In this document: piece by piece, positions 41,832 to 51,424 of the stretch
How the letters are laid out: each line of letters begins with the position of its first letter
How positions within the stretch are numbered: position 1 is the stretch's first letter
Origin: RGIG995 sp045542115
Lineage (GTDB): Bacteria > Bacillota > Clostridia > Oscillospirales > UBA644
DNA: 64,000 bases
NCBI GenBank assembly: GCA_045542115.1
Contig: JAZQKK010000022.1
Location: 3,431-67,430 of the forward strand
Reading direction: 5' to 3'
The notes under the pieces: generated by a model
What the model saw: only the letters and a program-made list of their open reading frames with translations
What the model was told of the DNA's origin: nothing
Database searches by the model: none
Program-made: the position numbers and the translations under genes

Positions 41832-41840
41832 AGCCAATCC

Positions 41841-42539
41841 TCAGTCACAGAATTCGTTGACACAACGTTCGTAAGCGGCCACGGGGTCTTCCGCGGCGGT
41901 GATGGGACGGCCTACCACGATGTAGTCCGAGCCGATTTCTTTGGCCTGAGCCGGGGTCATAACCCGCTTCTGGTCTCCTACGTCTCCGTCGGCAAAACGG
42001 ACGCCGGGGGTAACGGTGACAAATTCTTTTCCACAGGTTTCGTGAACCTTTCCGGCTTCCAGAGGAGAACATACCACGCCGTCCAGCCCGGCGATTTTGG
42101 CGTTATGGGCGTAGTGCATTACCACGTCGGCAATGGGTTTTTCAATCCACAGGTCCTTTTCCATACTTTCTTGGTCGGTGGAAGTCAACTGGGTGACGGC
42201 AATCAGCATCGGACGGGTGCCGTCGGGACGGGTCAGTCCTTCGATGGCGGCTTCCATCATCCGGCAGGTGCCGGCGGCGTGGAGGTTGGTCATATCCACG
42301 TCAAGGCGGGACAGGACTGCCATCGACTTTTTCACGGTGTTGGGGATATCGTGAAGTTTCAAATCCAAGAAAATCTTATGCCCCCGGTTCTTGATTTCTT
42401 TCACAATGGAGGGGCCTTCTGCATAGTACAGTTCCATTCCAATCTTTACGAAAGGTTTACGGCCGGTGAATTTATCCAGAAATGCAAAGGTTTTTTCCGC
42501 GCTGTCAAAATCGCAGGCGATGATAACGTCTTTTCCCAT
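41841..42539 (-). CDS. pyrF: Orotidine 5'-phosphate decarboxylase
   Basis: Final step to UMP. 232 residues, with IIACDFDSAEK near the N-terminus, the catalytic DLKLHDIPNTV near residue 59 and the phosphate site DYIVVGRPI near 208. AAGGAGATATATT ribosome site. Confidence 0.96.
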   Translation of the reverse strand: MGKDVIIACDFDSAEKTFAFLDKFTGRKPFVKIGMELYYAEGPSIVKEIKNRGHKIFLDLKLHDIPNTVKKSMAVLSRLDVDMTNLHAAGTCRMMEAAIEGLTRPDGTRPMLIAVTQLTSTDQESMEKDLWIEKPIADVVMHYAHNAKIAGLDGVVCSPLEAGKVHETCGKEFVTVTPGVRFADGDVGDQKRVMTPAQAKEIGSDYIVVGRPITAAEDPVAAYERCVNEFCD

Positions 42540-42565
42540 AATATATCTCCTTTAAATATGATACT

Positions 42566-43363
42566 TTACAGATTGTTTGCCCACGCAGCGGCCATTCCCA
42601 CCCATTTTGCAATTTCGGGGTTGACGTATTCTTTTCTGCCGTTCCAGGCGGTGATTTCATTGGCTAAGGCCATTCCGTGAGGTCCTTTGGGGTAAATATG
42701 CAATTCAAAAGGGACTCCGGCTTTGGCATAGGCATTGGCAAGGTCGAAAGAATCCTGTACCGGAACGATTTCATCGGTGGCGGTGTGGAGAATAAACGCC
42801 GGAGCACTGTCTTTGTCTACGTGAAGATTCAGATAACTCTGTTTTTTTTGTTCGTCCGTGGGAGTGTCGGTGCACCACAGGTTTTTAAAAGACCCTTCGT
42901 GACCGTTGACTACCGGATAGATGGGCATAATCCCTTTGGGCTTGTTGTAGCCGTAGGGCATATCCAAGGCTTCGTAGATTGCCGGATGCTTCCACAAAAT
43001 TCCGCAACTTCCCGTCAAATGTCCACCGGCGGAAAATCCGGTGACGAAGACGTTGTCCGGGTCAATGCCGTATTCGACGGCGTTGTCTTTGATGTGTTTG
43101 ATGGCCATTGCCGCTTCAATGAGTTGTGCGGGGAAGGGGCGCTTGCGGCCCACGGAATATTTCAACACAAAGGCGTTGTATCCGTAGGGCAGAAAGGCCA
43201 GGGCAATGGGCTCTCCTTCCCGGTCGGAGCAAATTTCTTTGTATCCGCCCCCGGGGATGACCAAAATCGCCTTTCGCAGATTGTCCCCATAGGGGTCGGC
43301 CACGTAAGCGTCCAAGGTAATTGTTTCGTCTTCGGGCCGAAGAGAAATGGTTTTGAAAATCAT
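42566..43363 (-). CDS. Alpha/beta hydrolase (acetylesterase-like)
   Basis: 265 residues with the alpha/beta-hydrolase fold: oxyanion-hole motif VIPGGGYKE near residue 36, nucleophile elbow GFSAGGHL near 109, late Asp region HTATDEIVPV near 195 and catalytic His in PKGPHGMAL near 235. No signal peptide. The family includes acetyl-xylan and other carbohydrate deacetylases. It sits inside the pyrimidine operon between pyrD and pyrF with no obvious biochemical link. Confidence 0.85.
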   Translation of the reverse strand: MIFKTISLRPEDETITLDAYVADPYGDNLRKAILVIPGGGYKEICSDREGEPIALAFLPYGYNAFVLKYSVGRKRPFPAQLIEAAMAIKHIKDNAVEYGIDPDNVFVTGFSAGGHLTGSCGILWKHPAIYEALDMPYGYNKPKGIMPIYPVVNGHEGSFKNLWCTDTPTDEQKKQSYLNLHVDKDSAPAFILHTATDEIVPVQDSFDLANAYAKAGVPFELHIYPKGPHGMALANEITAWNGRKEYVNPEIAKWVGMAAAWANNL

Positions 43364-43367
43364 AACG

Positions 43368-44276
43368 TCACGCCTTTCCGATAATATCGTTCAGATCCGA
43401 AACGCCGTATTGCTTCATTACGTTGGGAAGGTCTTCGATGATGTTTTTGCAGGCATAGGGTTCCACCAGATTTGCGGCACCCACTTGCACTGCCGTAGCC
43501 CCGGCGAGCATCATTTCAAGAACGTCTTCCGCCGTAGTGACGCCTCCCATTCCCACTACGGGGATGTGGACGGCGTGGGCTACTTGGTAGACCATCCGCA
43601 CCGCCACCGGAAAGATGGCAGAACCGGAAAATCCGCCCATTTTATTGGCAATGACCGGTTTTTTTGTTTTCAGGTCGATTCGCATCCCCAACAGCGTGTT
43701 GATAAGACTGATGCCGTCCGCACCCGCTTCTTCGCAGGCTTTTGCGATGGAAACGATGTCGGTTACGTTGGGGGAAAGTTTGATGATGACCGGCTTTTTA
43801 GTTACGGCTTTAACGGCTTTTGTTACTTCCGCCGCCGCTTCGGGGGAGGTCCCGAAGGACATCCCGCCCCCGTGGACGTTGGGGCAGGAAATGTTCACTT
43901 CCAGCCAGCCTACCTGGTCGCACCGGTCCAATTTTTCACAGGTAGCGGCGTAGTCGGGCACGGAAAATCCGCTGACGTTGGCCATAACCGGCTTGTGGAA
44001 GCACGTTGCAAGTTTCGGTAATTCTTCGGAGATGACTTTATCTACCCCGGGATTTTGCAACCCCACGGCGTTGATCATTCCGGCGGTACATTCTGCGATA
44101 CGGGGGGTGGGATTTCCGAATCGGGGTTCCAGGGTGGTCCCTTTAAAGGAAAACGTACCAAGCAGATTGATATCGTACAATTCGGCAAATTCGTAGCCGA
44201 AGCCGAAGGTTCCGCTGGCAGGGATGATGGGATTGTCCAGCTCGATGCCGCAGAGGTTGACTTTCGTATTTACCAT
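43368..44276 (-). CDS. pyrD: Dihydroorotate dehydrogenase, class 1B catalytic subunit
   Basis: Oxidises dihydroorotate to orotate using FMN and, with PyrK, NAD+. 302 residues with the catalytic cysteine segment NISCPNVHGGG near residue 128, ASGTFGFGYE near 20, KLSPNVTD near 163 and GGVTTAEDVLEM near 236. It overlaps pyrK by 7 nt, the usual arrangement for the heterotetrameric 1B enzyme of Firmicutes. Confidence 0.96.
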   Translation of the reverse strand: MVNTKVNLCGIELDNPIIPASGTFGFGYEFAELYDINLLGTFSFKGTTLEPRFGNPTPRIAECTAGMINAVGLQNPGVDKVISEELPKLATCFHKPVMANVSGFSVPDYAATCEKLDRCDQVGWLEVNISCPNVHGGGMSFGTSPEAAAEVTKAVKAVTKKPVIIKLSPNVTDIVSIAKACEEAGADGISLINTLLGMRIDLKTKKPVIANKMGGFSGSAIFPVAVRMVYQVAHAVHIPVVGMGGVTTAEDVLEMMLAGATAVQVGAANLVEPYACKNIIEDLPNVMKQYGVSDLNDIIGKA

Positions 44277-45001
44277 ATGATTTCCTCCTTCTCCAACACC
44301 GGACCGTCTTTACAGATGCGCTTGTTTCCGTATTTTGTCTTACAGGAGCATCCCATACAAGCCCCAAATCCGCATCCCATCCGTTCTTCAAAACTGAACT
44401 GACCGGAAATTTCGGTGGCATTGTACAGGGCTTTCAACATCGGCTCGGGGCCGCAGGTGTAAAAATACGTGGCGTCGATACCGTCGAGGGCATCGGTGAC
44501 AAATCCTTTCACGCCTTTCGTTCCGTCTACGGTAGCAACCCGTACGGTGCAGCCGAGGGCTTTAAATTCGTCTTCATAGAAAACTTCCGAAGCGGTATTG
44601 AAGCCCAAAATGACGGTGACGTCTTTCCCCTGGGCAATCAAATCTTTGGCCAATAAGTACATCGGGGGGACCCCCACGCCGCCACCCACCAACAGGGGAC
44701 GGTCTCCGGATTTGGACAGGTCGTAACCGTTTCCAAGGCCGGTGAGAATGTCGATTTTGGTTCCTGCGGGCATTTGGCCCATATCCTTCGTGCCGCCGCC
44801 GACGATTTTATAAATAAGCGTCAGCGTATCCCCCTGGCGGTCACAGACCGAAATGGGACGGCGAAGGTAGCGGCCTTCGATTTTCAGATTGACGAACTGA
44901 CCGGGCCGGGTAATGTCACTGCAATCCCCGGTCAGGGTCATTTTCATAACGTCTTTTGTCAGGGGGAGATTTTCCGTGACAGTGAAGATGGATTGAATCA
45001 T
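44270..45001 (-). CDS. pyrK: Dihydroorotate dehydrogenase electron-transfer subunit
   Basis: FAD/[2Fe-2S] subunit passing electrons from PyrD to NAD+. 243 residues; FAD motif RRPISVCD near residue 50, GGGVGVPPMYLL near 106, and C-terminal [2Fe-2S] ligands GCGFGACMGCSC near 212 and ICKDGPV near 231. Related in fold to NfnA in this window but pairs with PyrD here. Confidence 0.96.
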   Translation of the reverse strand: MIQSIFTVTENLPLTKDVMKMTLTGDCSDITRPGQFVNLKIEGRYLRRPISVCDRQGDTLTLIYKIVGGGTKDMGQMPAGTKIDILTGLGNGYDLSKSGDRPLLVGGGVGVPPMYLLAKDLIAQGKDVTVILGFNTASEVFYEDEFKALGCTVRVATVDGTKGVKGFVTDALDGIDATYFYTCGPEPMLKALYNATEISGQFSFEERMGCGFGACMGCSCKTKYGNKRICKDGPVLEKEEIIW

Positions 45002-45011
45002 AGTGTACTCC

Positions 45012-48000
45012 TTACGCGTCGATGGTGGAAATGCAAAGAGTGGTTTCTTCCAAAACGTCCAGAAGAACTTTGACGGTATCCAGGGCGGTAAACAGGGTCA
45101 CGTTGTATTCCGTGGCCAGTTTACGGATCTGTCCGCCGTCGGCGTTGCCGGAACTGTCGGAAGAGGGGTCTTTTGTGTTGATGACGTAGGCGATGTGTCC
45201 CTGGCGGAGTGCGTCGGGGATTTCGTCGCTTCCTTCACTGATCTTCTTCAACGCGTGGGTGCGGATCCCGTGTTCTTTCAGGAACTTCGTGGTGCCTTCC
45301 GTCGCCTGGATATTAAAGCCCAGGTTGTAGAACCGACGAATCAAAGGCAGAGCCTCTTCCTTGTCTCCGTCGGCGATGGTGGCAAGAACGGTTCCGTAAT
45401 TTTGCAGATGCATTCCTGCGGCTTGCAGCGCTTTGTAAAGTGCGCGGTTCATCTTATCGTCATAACCGATGGCTTCTCCGGTGGATTTCATTTCCGGGGA
45501 CAGGTATGCGTCCAGTCCGCGAATCTTATTAAAGGAGAAAACGGGCGCCTTCACGTACCACCGTTTCTTTTCGTCGGGATAAATGTCGAAAATGCCCTGT
45601 TCTTTCAAGGTCTTGCCCAAGATAACTTCGGTGGCGATATCCGCCAGGGAATAGCCGGTCGCCTTGGACAGGAACGGAACGGTCCTGGAAGAACGGGGAT
45701 TGACTTCGATGATATAAACGTTATCGTCTTTGTCTACGATGAATTGGATATTATAAAGACCTACGATGCCAATTCCCAGACCCAACTGTTTGGCATATTG
45801 AAGAATGGTGCCTTTCACCTTATCGGAGACCGAGAAGGTGGGGTAGACCGAGATGGAGTCCCCGGAGTGGACCCCGGTGCGTTCCACCAGTTCCATAATG
45901 CCGGGAACGAAAACGCTGTGTCCGTCGCAAATGGCGTCCACTTCCACTTCCCGTCCGGAGATGTATTTGTCCACCAAAACCGGCTTGTCTTCGTCGATTT
46001 CAACGGCGGTCTTCAAATAGTGTTTCAACTGTTCTTCGTTTGCAACGATTTGCATCGCCCGTCCGCCGAGCACGAAGGAAGGACGGACCAAAACGGGGTA
46101 GCCGATCTCCGCGGCGGCTTTGATACCGTCTTCCATATTGGTAACGGCCTGTCCTTTTGCCCGAGGAATGTTCAGTTCGTTCAAGAGTTGTTCAAAGGCG
46201 TTGCGGTCTTCCGCTTTGTCGATGGCGGCACAGTCGGTCCCGATAATCTTCACGCCCCGGTCAAAGAGAGGCTGTGCCAGATTAATGGCAGTCTGGCCTC
46301 CCAAAGAAGCAATGACGCCTACGGGTTTTTCAAATTCGATGATATTCATCACGTCTTCCGGCGTGAGGGGTTCGAAATACAGCTTGTCCGCCGTGGTGTA
46401 GTCGGTGGAAACGGTCTCGGGGTTGTTGTTGATAATGATGGCTTCATAGCCGGAATTTTTGATGGTGGTTACGGCGTGAACGGTGGAGTAGTCGAATTCT
46501 ACCCCCTGTCCGATGCGGATAGGACCGGCACCGAGGACCACGATTTTCTTCTTGTCGGTAATCACCGAGGCGTTTTGGCCGGTGTAAGAAGAATAGAAAT
46601 AGGGGATATAAGCATTGGTATGGCAGGTGTCTACCATCCGGAAGGCGGGGAAGATGCTGTTTTGCTTCCGGAGATCGTAAACGTCCCGTTCGCCGCAATT
46701 CCACATCCGGGCGATATATTTATCCCCAAAGCCCATTTTTTTGGCTTCTTTCAGAAGGTCCACGTCGTTGACGTTCTTTTTCAGCGTTTCTTCCATATCC
46801 ACGATGCGTTTGATGGCTTCCAGGAAATACTCGGTGATTTGAGTAATTTCGTGAATCTTTTCCACGGAAACGCCGTGATAGAACAGTTCCGCAATGGCAA
46901 AGATATTGTCGGAACGGAATTCTTTGATATAGTCCAGAAGCTGGTCCACGGACATATTGTCAAATTTGGAAAGATAAATGTGGTTTGCGCCGATTTCCAG
47001 GGAGCGGATGCCTTTCAGCAACGCTTCTTCCAGATTGGAGCCGATGCCCATAACTTCCCCGGTGGCTTTCATCTGAGTGCCCAGCTTGTTGGTGGCCGAG
47101 GCAAATTTATCGAAGGGGAAACGGGGCAGTTTTGCAATCACGTAATCCAGCTGAGGCTCAAAGGCGGCGTTGGTGTTGGCGATCTTGATATCTTCCAGAG
47201 CCATCCCTACGGCAATCTTGGCGGTGACTCGGGCGATGGGGTATCCGGATGCCTTGGAGGCCAGCGCGGAAGACCGGGAAACGCGGGGATTGACTTCGAT
47301 GAGATAGTATTCGGAAGAATTGGGATTCAGGGCGAACTGAACGTTGCAGCCCCCCTCGATCTTTAATTCCTTAATCAGTTTGATGGCGGAATCGTTGAGC
47401 ATTTTCAGGTCGTGGTCGTTCAGGGTCATCACGGGAGCAACCACCACCGAGTCTCCGGTGTGCACGCCGACGGGGTCGATATTTTCCATTCCGCAGATGG
47501 TGATGGCGTGGTCTTGGGAGTCCCGCATTACTTCAAATTCGATTTCCTTGTAACCCTTTACGGATTTTTCTACAAGGACCTGATGCACGGGGGAAAGTTT
47601 GAAGGCGTTCAGCCCCACGTCGATCAGTTCTTCTTCGCTGTAAGCAAAGCCGCCGCCGGTCCCCCCTAAGGTAAACGCGGGACGAAGCACGACGGGATAA
47701 CCGATCCGGGCCGCTGCTTCCTTGGCCTGCTCAATATCGTAGGTGATTTCGGAAGGAATGACCGGCTCTCCGATGGACTGACACAGTTCCTTGAACAATT
47801 CCCGGTCTTCCGCCCGTTCGATGGACTTGCTGGACGTTCCCAACAGTTCCACGTTACATTCCCGAAGGATGCCTTTGCGTTCCAGCTGCATCGCCAGGTT
47901 CAGACCGGTCTGTCCTCCGATGCCGGGAACGATGGCGTCGGGACGTTCGTAGCGGATGATTTTTGCGATATATTCCAAGGTAAGAGGCTCCATATAGACC

Positions 48001-48188
48001 TTGTCCGCAATGGAGGTATCGGTCATAATGGTGGCCGGGTTGGAGTTGCAAAGGACAACTTCATAGCCTTCTTCTTTCAGGGCAAGACAGGCTTGGGTTC
48101 CGGCATAGTCAAATTCCGCCGCTTGGCCGATGACGATGGGGCCGGAGCCGATAATCAGGATTTTTTTAAGGTCAGTTCTTTTGGGCAT
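45012..48188 (-). CDS. carB: Carbamoyl-phosphate synthase large subunit
   Basis: Makes carbamoyl phosphate from ammonia, bicarbonate and two ATP. The ATG at 48188 (MPKRTDLKK) follows AAGGAGG; 1058 residues. Two homologous ATP-grasp halves are visible (GSGPIVIGQAAEFDYAG near residue 13, GAGPIRIGQGVEFDYS near 554) plus a C-terminal methylglyoxal-synthase-like regulatory domain from about 930 (EGTTKFLKEHGIR). The glutaminase subunit gene carA is not adjacent and not found in the window. Confidence 0.97.
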   Translation of the reverse strand: MPKRTDLKKILIIGSGPIVIGQAAEFDYAGTQACLALKEEGYEVVLCNSNPATIMTDTSIADKVYMEPLTLEYIAKIIRYERPDAIVPGIGGQTGLNLAMQLERKGILRECNVELLGTSSKSIERAEDRELFKELCQSIGEPVIPSEITYDIEQAKEAAARIGYPVVLRPAFTLGGTGGGFAYSEEELIDVGLNAFKLSPVHQVLVEKSVKGYKEIEFEVMRDSQDHAITICGMENIDPVGVHTGDSVVVAPVMTLNDHDLKMLNDSAIKLIKELKIEGGCNVQFALNPNSSEYYLIEVNPRVSRSSALASKASGYPIARVTAKIAVGMALEDIKIANTNAAFEPQLDYVIAKLPRFPFDKFASATNKLGTQMKATGEVMGIGSNLEEALLKGIRSLEIGANHIYLSKFDNMSVDQLLDYIKEFRSDNIFAIAELFYHGVSVEKIHEITQITEYFLEAIKRIVDMEETLKKNVNDVDLLKEAKKMGFGDKYIARMWNCGERDVYDLRKQNSIFPAFRMVDTCHTNAYIPYFYSSYTGQNASVITDKKKIVVLGAGPIRIGQGVEFDYSTVHAVTTIKNSGYEAIIINNNPETVSTDYTTADKLYFEPLTPEDVMNIIEFEKPVGVIASLGGQTAINLAQPLFDRGVKIIGTDCAAIDKAEDRNAFEQLLNELNIPRAKGQAVTNMEDGIKAAAEIGYPVLVRPSFVLGGRAMQIVANEEQLKHYLKTAVEIDEDKPVLVDKYISGREVEVDAICDGHSVFVPGIMELVERTGVHSGDSISVYPTFSVSDKVKGTILQYAKQLGLGIGIVGLYNIQFIVDKDDNVYIIEVNPRSSRTVPFLSKATGYSLADIATEVILGKTLKEQGIFDIYPDEKKRWYVKAPVFSFNKIRGLDAYLSPEMKSTGEAIGYDDKMNRALYKALQAAGMHLQNYGTVLATIADGDKEEALPLIRRFYNLGFNIQATEGTTKFLKEHGIRTHALKKISEGSDEIPDALRQGHIAYVINTKDPSSDSSGNADGGQIRKLATEYNVTLFTALDTVKVLLDVLEETTLCISTIDA

Positions 48189-48233
48189 TGCAGTTGCCTC
48201 CTTCAATATATTCTCAAATAATTTTTTACCAAG

Positions 48234-49442
48234 TTAAATAAGCTTTCCGCCGCAGACCGTGGCGATGTGTTTCCCGTACAGGGTCATTCCCTCAAAGGGC
48301 GTGGCACGGCCTTTCGTGGCAAAGGTTTGTGGGGTGACGGCGTAGGATTCGGTCAAATCCCAAAGGCTGAATCCGTCCAGGGGAAGACCGAACCGTTTCC
48401 GGGGAGCGTAGCACATCAATTCCAACAACCGTTCCATCGTTAGGATTCCCGGTTTGACTAGGTGGGTATACATTGCGGGAAATGCGGTTTCCAGACCCAC
48501 AATACCAAACAGACTTTGTTCCAGCCCCCGGCTCTTTTCTTCTGCGGAATGGGGGGCGTGGTCGGTGGCAATCATATCCACCGTGCCGTCCAAGACTCCT
48601 TCCAACAGGGCTTGACGGTCGCTTTCTGCCCGTAAGGGGGGATTCATTTTCCACTTTCCGTCTTCTTGGAGGTGAGAGTCGTTGAAAATCAGATAATGGG
48701 GTGCGGTCTCACAGGTGACGTCCAGACCGGACTTCTTGGCTTGCCGTATCAGCTCCACGCTTTCTTTGGCCGAAACGTGGCACACGTGATAAGCGCAACC
48801 GATTTTGGCCACAAGTTCCAGATCCCGCTGAATCTGCAAATATTCACAGGCCGAGGGAATTCCCGTATGTCCGTGAGCCTTTGCATAGTCTCCCAGATGG
48901 ATGCAGCCCCCTTTCAGGGCGTCCACTTCCGTGTGGGCGGCAATGATTTTGCCCAGGCCTTTGGCCCGTCTCATCGCTTCTGCCATCATTTCATCAGACT
49001 GGACTCCTCGTCCGTCGTCGGAGAAGGCAACCACGTCGGCGGCCATTCCTTCCAGGTCGGCTAAGGTATTTCCCAATTCTCCCACGGTAATGGCTCCGTA
49101 GGGATAGACCGAAATGACGGCCTTTTCCCGGATGGCATCCAACTGCACGGCAAGGTGTTCCTTCGAGTCGGGAACGGGATTCAGATTCGGCATCGTGCAA
49201 ACGGCAGTATAACCGCCCTTTGCCGCCGCAGTACTCCCCGTGGCAACGTCCTCTTTATACGAAAAGCCCGGCTCGCGAAAATGAACGTGCACGTCGCAAA
49301 AGCCGGGAAGAAGAGTATATTCTTTTTTGTCAGCGGTGGGAAGGACGGAGGACAAATCGAGAACGGAAAACACGTCCCGGTCCGAAGAATTCTTCGGCAG
49401 GTATTGGGTATTCAGTGTAACGTTCATTGTTTGCTTCGCCAT
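48234..49442 (-). CDS. pyrC: Dihydroorotase
   Basis: Cyclises carbamoyl aspartate to dihydroorotate. The ATG at 49442 (MAKQTMN) follows CGGAGGAAAAT; 402 residues. Class I-type zinc-site motif DVHVHFREPG near residue 52, AHTEVDAL near 168, and ATDHAPHS near 298. First gene of the pyrimidine operon, directly behind a candidate attenuator. Confidence 0.96.
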   Translation of the reverse strand: MAKQTMNVTLNTQYLPKNSSDRDVFSVLDLSSVLPTADKKEYTLLPGFCDVHVHFREPGFSYKEDVATGSTAAAKGGYTAVCTMPNLNPVPDSKEHLAVQLDAIREKAVISVYPYGAITVGELGNTLADLEGMAADVVAFSDDGRGVQSDEMMAEAMRRAKGLGKIIAAHTEVDALKGGCIHLGDYAKAHGHTGIPSACEYLQIQRDLELVAKIGCAYHVCHVSAKESVELIRQAKKSGLDVTCETAPHYLIFNDSHLQEDGKWKMNPPLRAESDRQALLEGVLDGTVDMIATDHAPHSAEEKSRGLEQSLFGIVGLETAFPAMYTHLVKPGILTMERLLELMCYAPRKRFGLPLDGFSLWDLTESYAVTPQTFATKGRATPFEGMTLYGKHIATVCGGKLI

Positions 49443-49570
49443 ATTTTCCTCCGTATATAAAAAAATCTGCCAGAGCACGGCAGAACAGACCGACGGTCAT
49501 AATGCCGTCCGGGAAGGGAACCGTCTTGCCGATCTCTCGTATCGTCTTAAAGATTGTTCTATTAAATTCT
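49443..49570 (-). promoter_or_regulatory. Candidate transcription attenuator in the pyr operon leader
   Basis: Read on the minus strand. The leader contains GATACGAGAGATCGGCAAG (about 49541-49523), which resembles the PyrR-binding loop pattern GAGAG-N4-GCAAG. Next comes a GACGG/CCGTC hairpin. Last is an intrinsic terminator CTGCC-N7-GGCAG (49483-49467) with a T-run ending just before the pyrC ribosome site. ACGGCA in the middle hairpin can instead pair with TGCCGT of the terminator, giving mutually exclusive structures. PyrR control is an inference; PyrR itself is not in the window. Confidence 0.5.
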
Positions 49571-49576
49571 TTATAT

Positions 49577-49605
49577 ATTATAACACACCGGGCCCGCATT
49601 GTCAA
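49577..49605 (-). promoter_or_regulatory. Consensus promoter of the pyr operon
   Basis: Minus strand: TTGACA (49605-49600), 17-bp spacer, TATAAT (49582-49577). It leaves a leader of about 128 nt before pyrC. Confidence 0.85.
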
Positions 49606-49671
49606 TAGGACAAGAGTAAACTTTTTTTGACAGAAAAACGACCTGTATTATTTAAAAAAATGTGAATTACC

Positions 49672-49700
49672 TTGACCGTTCTCCCGAAAGATGATATACT
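49672..49700 (+). promoter_or_regulatory. Promoter of the acyl-CoA synthetase gene
   Basis: TTGACC (49672-49677), 17-bp spacer, TATACT (49695-49700); ATG at 49739. Confidence 0.78.
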
Positions 49701-49738
49701 GAAAAAGATAAGAAGAGAATTAAAACTGAGGTAGTTTT

Positions 49739-51412
49739 ATGTCGCACATCTCCATTCCCGAAAAATTGAATTATTTCAACGGCACGATGTGGCAAGGGGT
49801 TCGTGACGCTGCTCAGCGGTACCCCACGGCGGTCGCTTATGATTTTTTCGGCAGAAGTACTACGTATCGGCAGTTTACAAAGGACGTGGAGCGATGTGCC
49901 GGGGGATTGACCGCTTTGGGCGTGAAGCCCCACGACCGGGTGACGGTATGTCTTCCCAACTGTCCCCAGGCGGTGGTGTTGTTTTATGCAATCAACGCCA
50001 TCGGGGCGGTGTCGAATATGGTCCACCCGTTGTCTGGGGAAAAAGAGATTGAATTTTTTCTCCGGGAGTCGGGAAGTAAAATTGCAGTAACGCTGGACCA
50101 ATTTTACGGAAAATTTGCGGCGGTGGAGAACAACGTTTCTCTCGAAACCGTGATCGTCACTTCCGTGGCCGACGCCCTGTCTTTCCCGAAGAAGATAGGA
50201 TTCCGACTGACTGAAGCAAACAAGATTCCGCCCCTGCCGAAAACGAAAAAAATCCTTCGGTGGAACGATTTTTTAAAGCAGGGGAAAAACAGTGAAACCG
50301 CCTTGGATTTTTCCGGGAACGCCGACGATTGCGCGGTGATTTTATACAGTGGTGGCACCACGGGAACCACCAAAGGCGTGTGTTTGTCCAACCGAAATTT
50401 TAACGCTCTGGCCCAGCAGATCATTGCCGTCAATCCGATGTTTCGTCCGGGGGATAAGATGTTGGCGGTGATGCCGGTCTTTCACGGGTTTGGGCTTGGC
50501 GTTTCCATTCATTCGATGCTGTTTTCCGGGGGACGATGTCTTTTGGTCCCTCGGTTTACGGTAAAAAGTTATGTGAAACTGTTGAAGAAAAACAAATGCA
50601 ATTTCATTGCCGGCGTACCGTCTCTTTACGAGGCGCTCCTCCGGGAAGATTTGATGAAAAACGTCGATTTGTCTTCCTTAAAAGGGGTATTCAGTGGCGG
50701 GGATTCCTTGTCGGTGGAATTGAAAAAGCGGTTGGACCGGTTCTTGGCGGAGCATCAAGCGTCGGTGTCCGTCCGGGAAGGTTACGGAACCACAGAATGT
50801 GTCACCGCCTCTTGCCTCACGCCCTGCGGTAGATATAAGGAAGGGTCCATAGGAATTCCCTTCCCCGATACCTATTATAAAATCGTTCGCCCCGGCACGG
50901 AAGAAGAATTGCCCTTCGGTGAGGCGGGGGAGATCTGCCTTTCCGGTCCCACGGTAATGTTGGGATATCTGAATCGCCCCGAAGAAACGGCCCGGGTATT
51001 GCACCGCCACGCCGACGGAAACGTTTGGGTACACACCGGAGATTTGGGGACGATGGATTCCGAAGGATTCGTCTATTTTTGTCAGCGAATCAAACGGGTC
51101 ATCGTTACCAACGGATACAACGTGTATCCCTCCCGCATCGAAAATGTTTTGGACGGAATGGACGAAGTTCAGATTTCTTGTGTTATCGGCGTTCCCGACT
51201 CCATTCGCGGGCAACGGGTGAAGGCGTTCGTGGTGTTGAAACCGGGAATTTCTCCCACCGAAGAGACCAAAGAAACGATTTTAAAACATTGCGAAAAATA
51301 TATTGCAAAATACGCACTTCCCCGGCAACTGGAATTCCGCACGGATTTGCCGAAAACCCCCGTGGGGAAAGTGGCGTATCGAGTACTGGAAGAAGAACAA
51401 TCGTTAAAATAA
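49739..51412 (+). CDS. AMP-dependent synthetase, long-chain acyl-CoA synthetase-like
   Basis: Activates a carboxylic acid to its acyl-adenylate and then CoA thioester. 557 residues. ANL-superfamily motifs in order: P-loop YSGGTTGTTKGV near residue 202, YGTTECV near 347, TGDLGTMDSEG near 432 with RIKRVI as hinge, and the catalytic lysine in TPVGKVAYR near 541. No transmembrane segment is evident. The substrate (medium- or long-chain fatty acid) is inferred only from family resemblance. It is followed after 12 nt by a glycosidase-like gene, an unusual partner. Confidence 0.88.
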   Translation: MSHISIPEKLNYFNGTMWQGVRDAAQRYPTAVAYDFFGRSTTYRQFTKDVERCAGGLTALGVKPHDRVTVCLPNCPQAVVLFYAINAIGAVSNMVHPLSGEKEIEFFLRESGSKIAVTLDQFYGKFAAVENNVSLETVIVTSVADALSFPKKIGFRLTEANKIPPLPKTKKILRWNDFLKQGKNSETALDFSGNADDCAVILYSGGTTGTTKGVCLSNRNFNALAQQIIAVNPMFRPGDKMLAVMPVFHGFGLGVSIHSMLFSGGRCLLVPRFTVKSYVKLLKKNKCNFIAGVPSLYEALLREDLMKNVDLSSLKGVFSGGDSLSVELKKRLDRFLAEHQASVSVREGYGTTECVTASCLTPCGRYKEGSIGIPFPDTYYKIVRPGTEEELPFGEAGEICLSGPTVMLGYLNRPEETARVLHRHADGNVWVHTGDLGTMDSEGFVYFCQRIKRVIVTNGYNVYPSRIENVLDGMDEVQISCVIGVPDSIRGQRVKAFVVLKPGISPTEETKETILKHCEKYIAKYALPRQLEFRTDLPKTPVGKVAYRVLEEEQSLK

Positions 51413-51424
51413 AGGAGTAACAGT

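Noticed and set aside
45003..47366. A 787-codon open frame opposite carB.
   Set aside because: A shadow of a conserved enzyme gene, with low-complexity translation, no ribosome site and no family resemblance.
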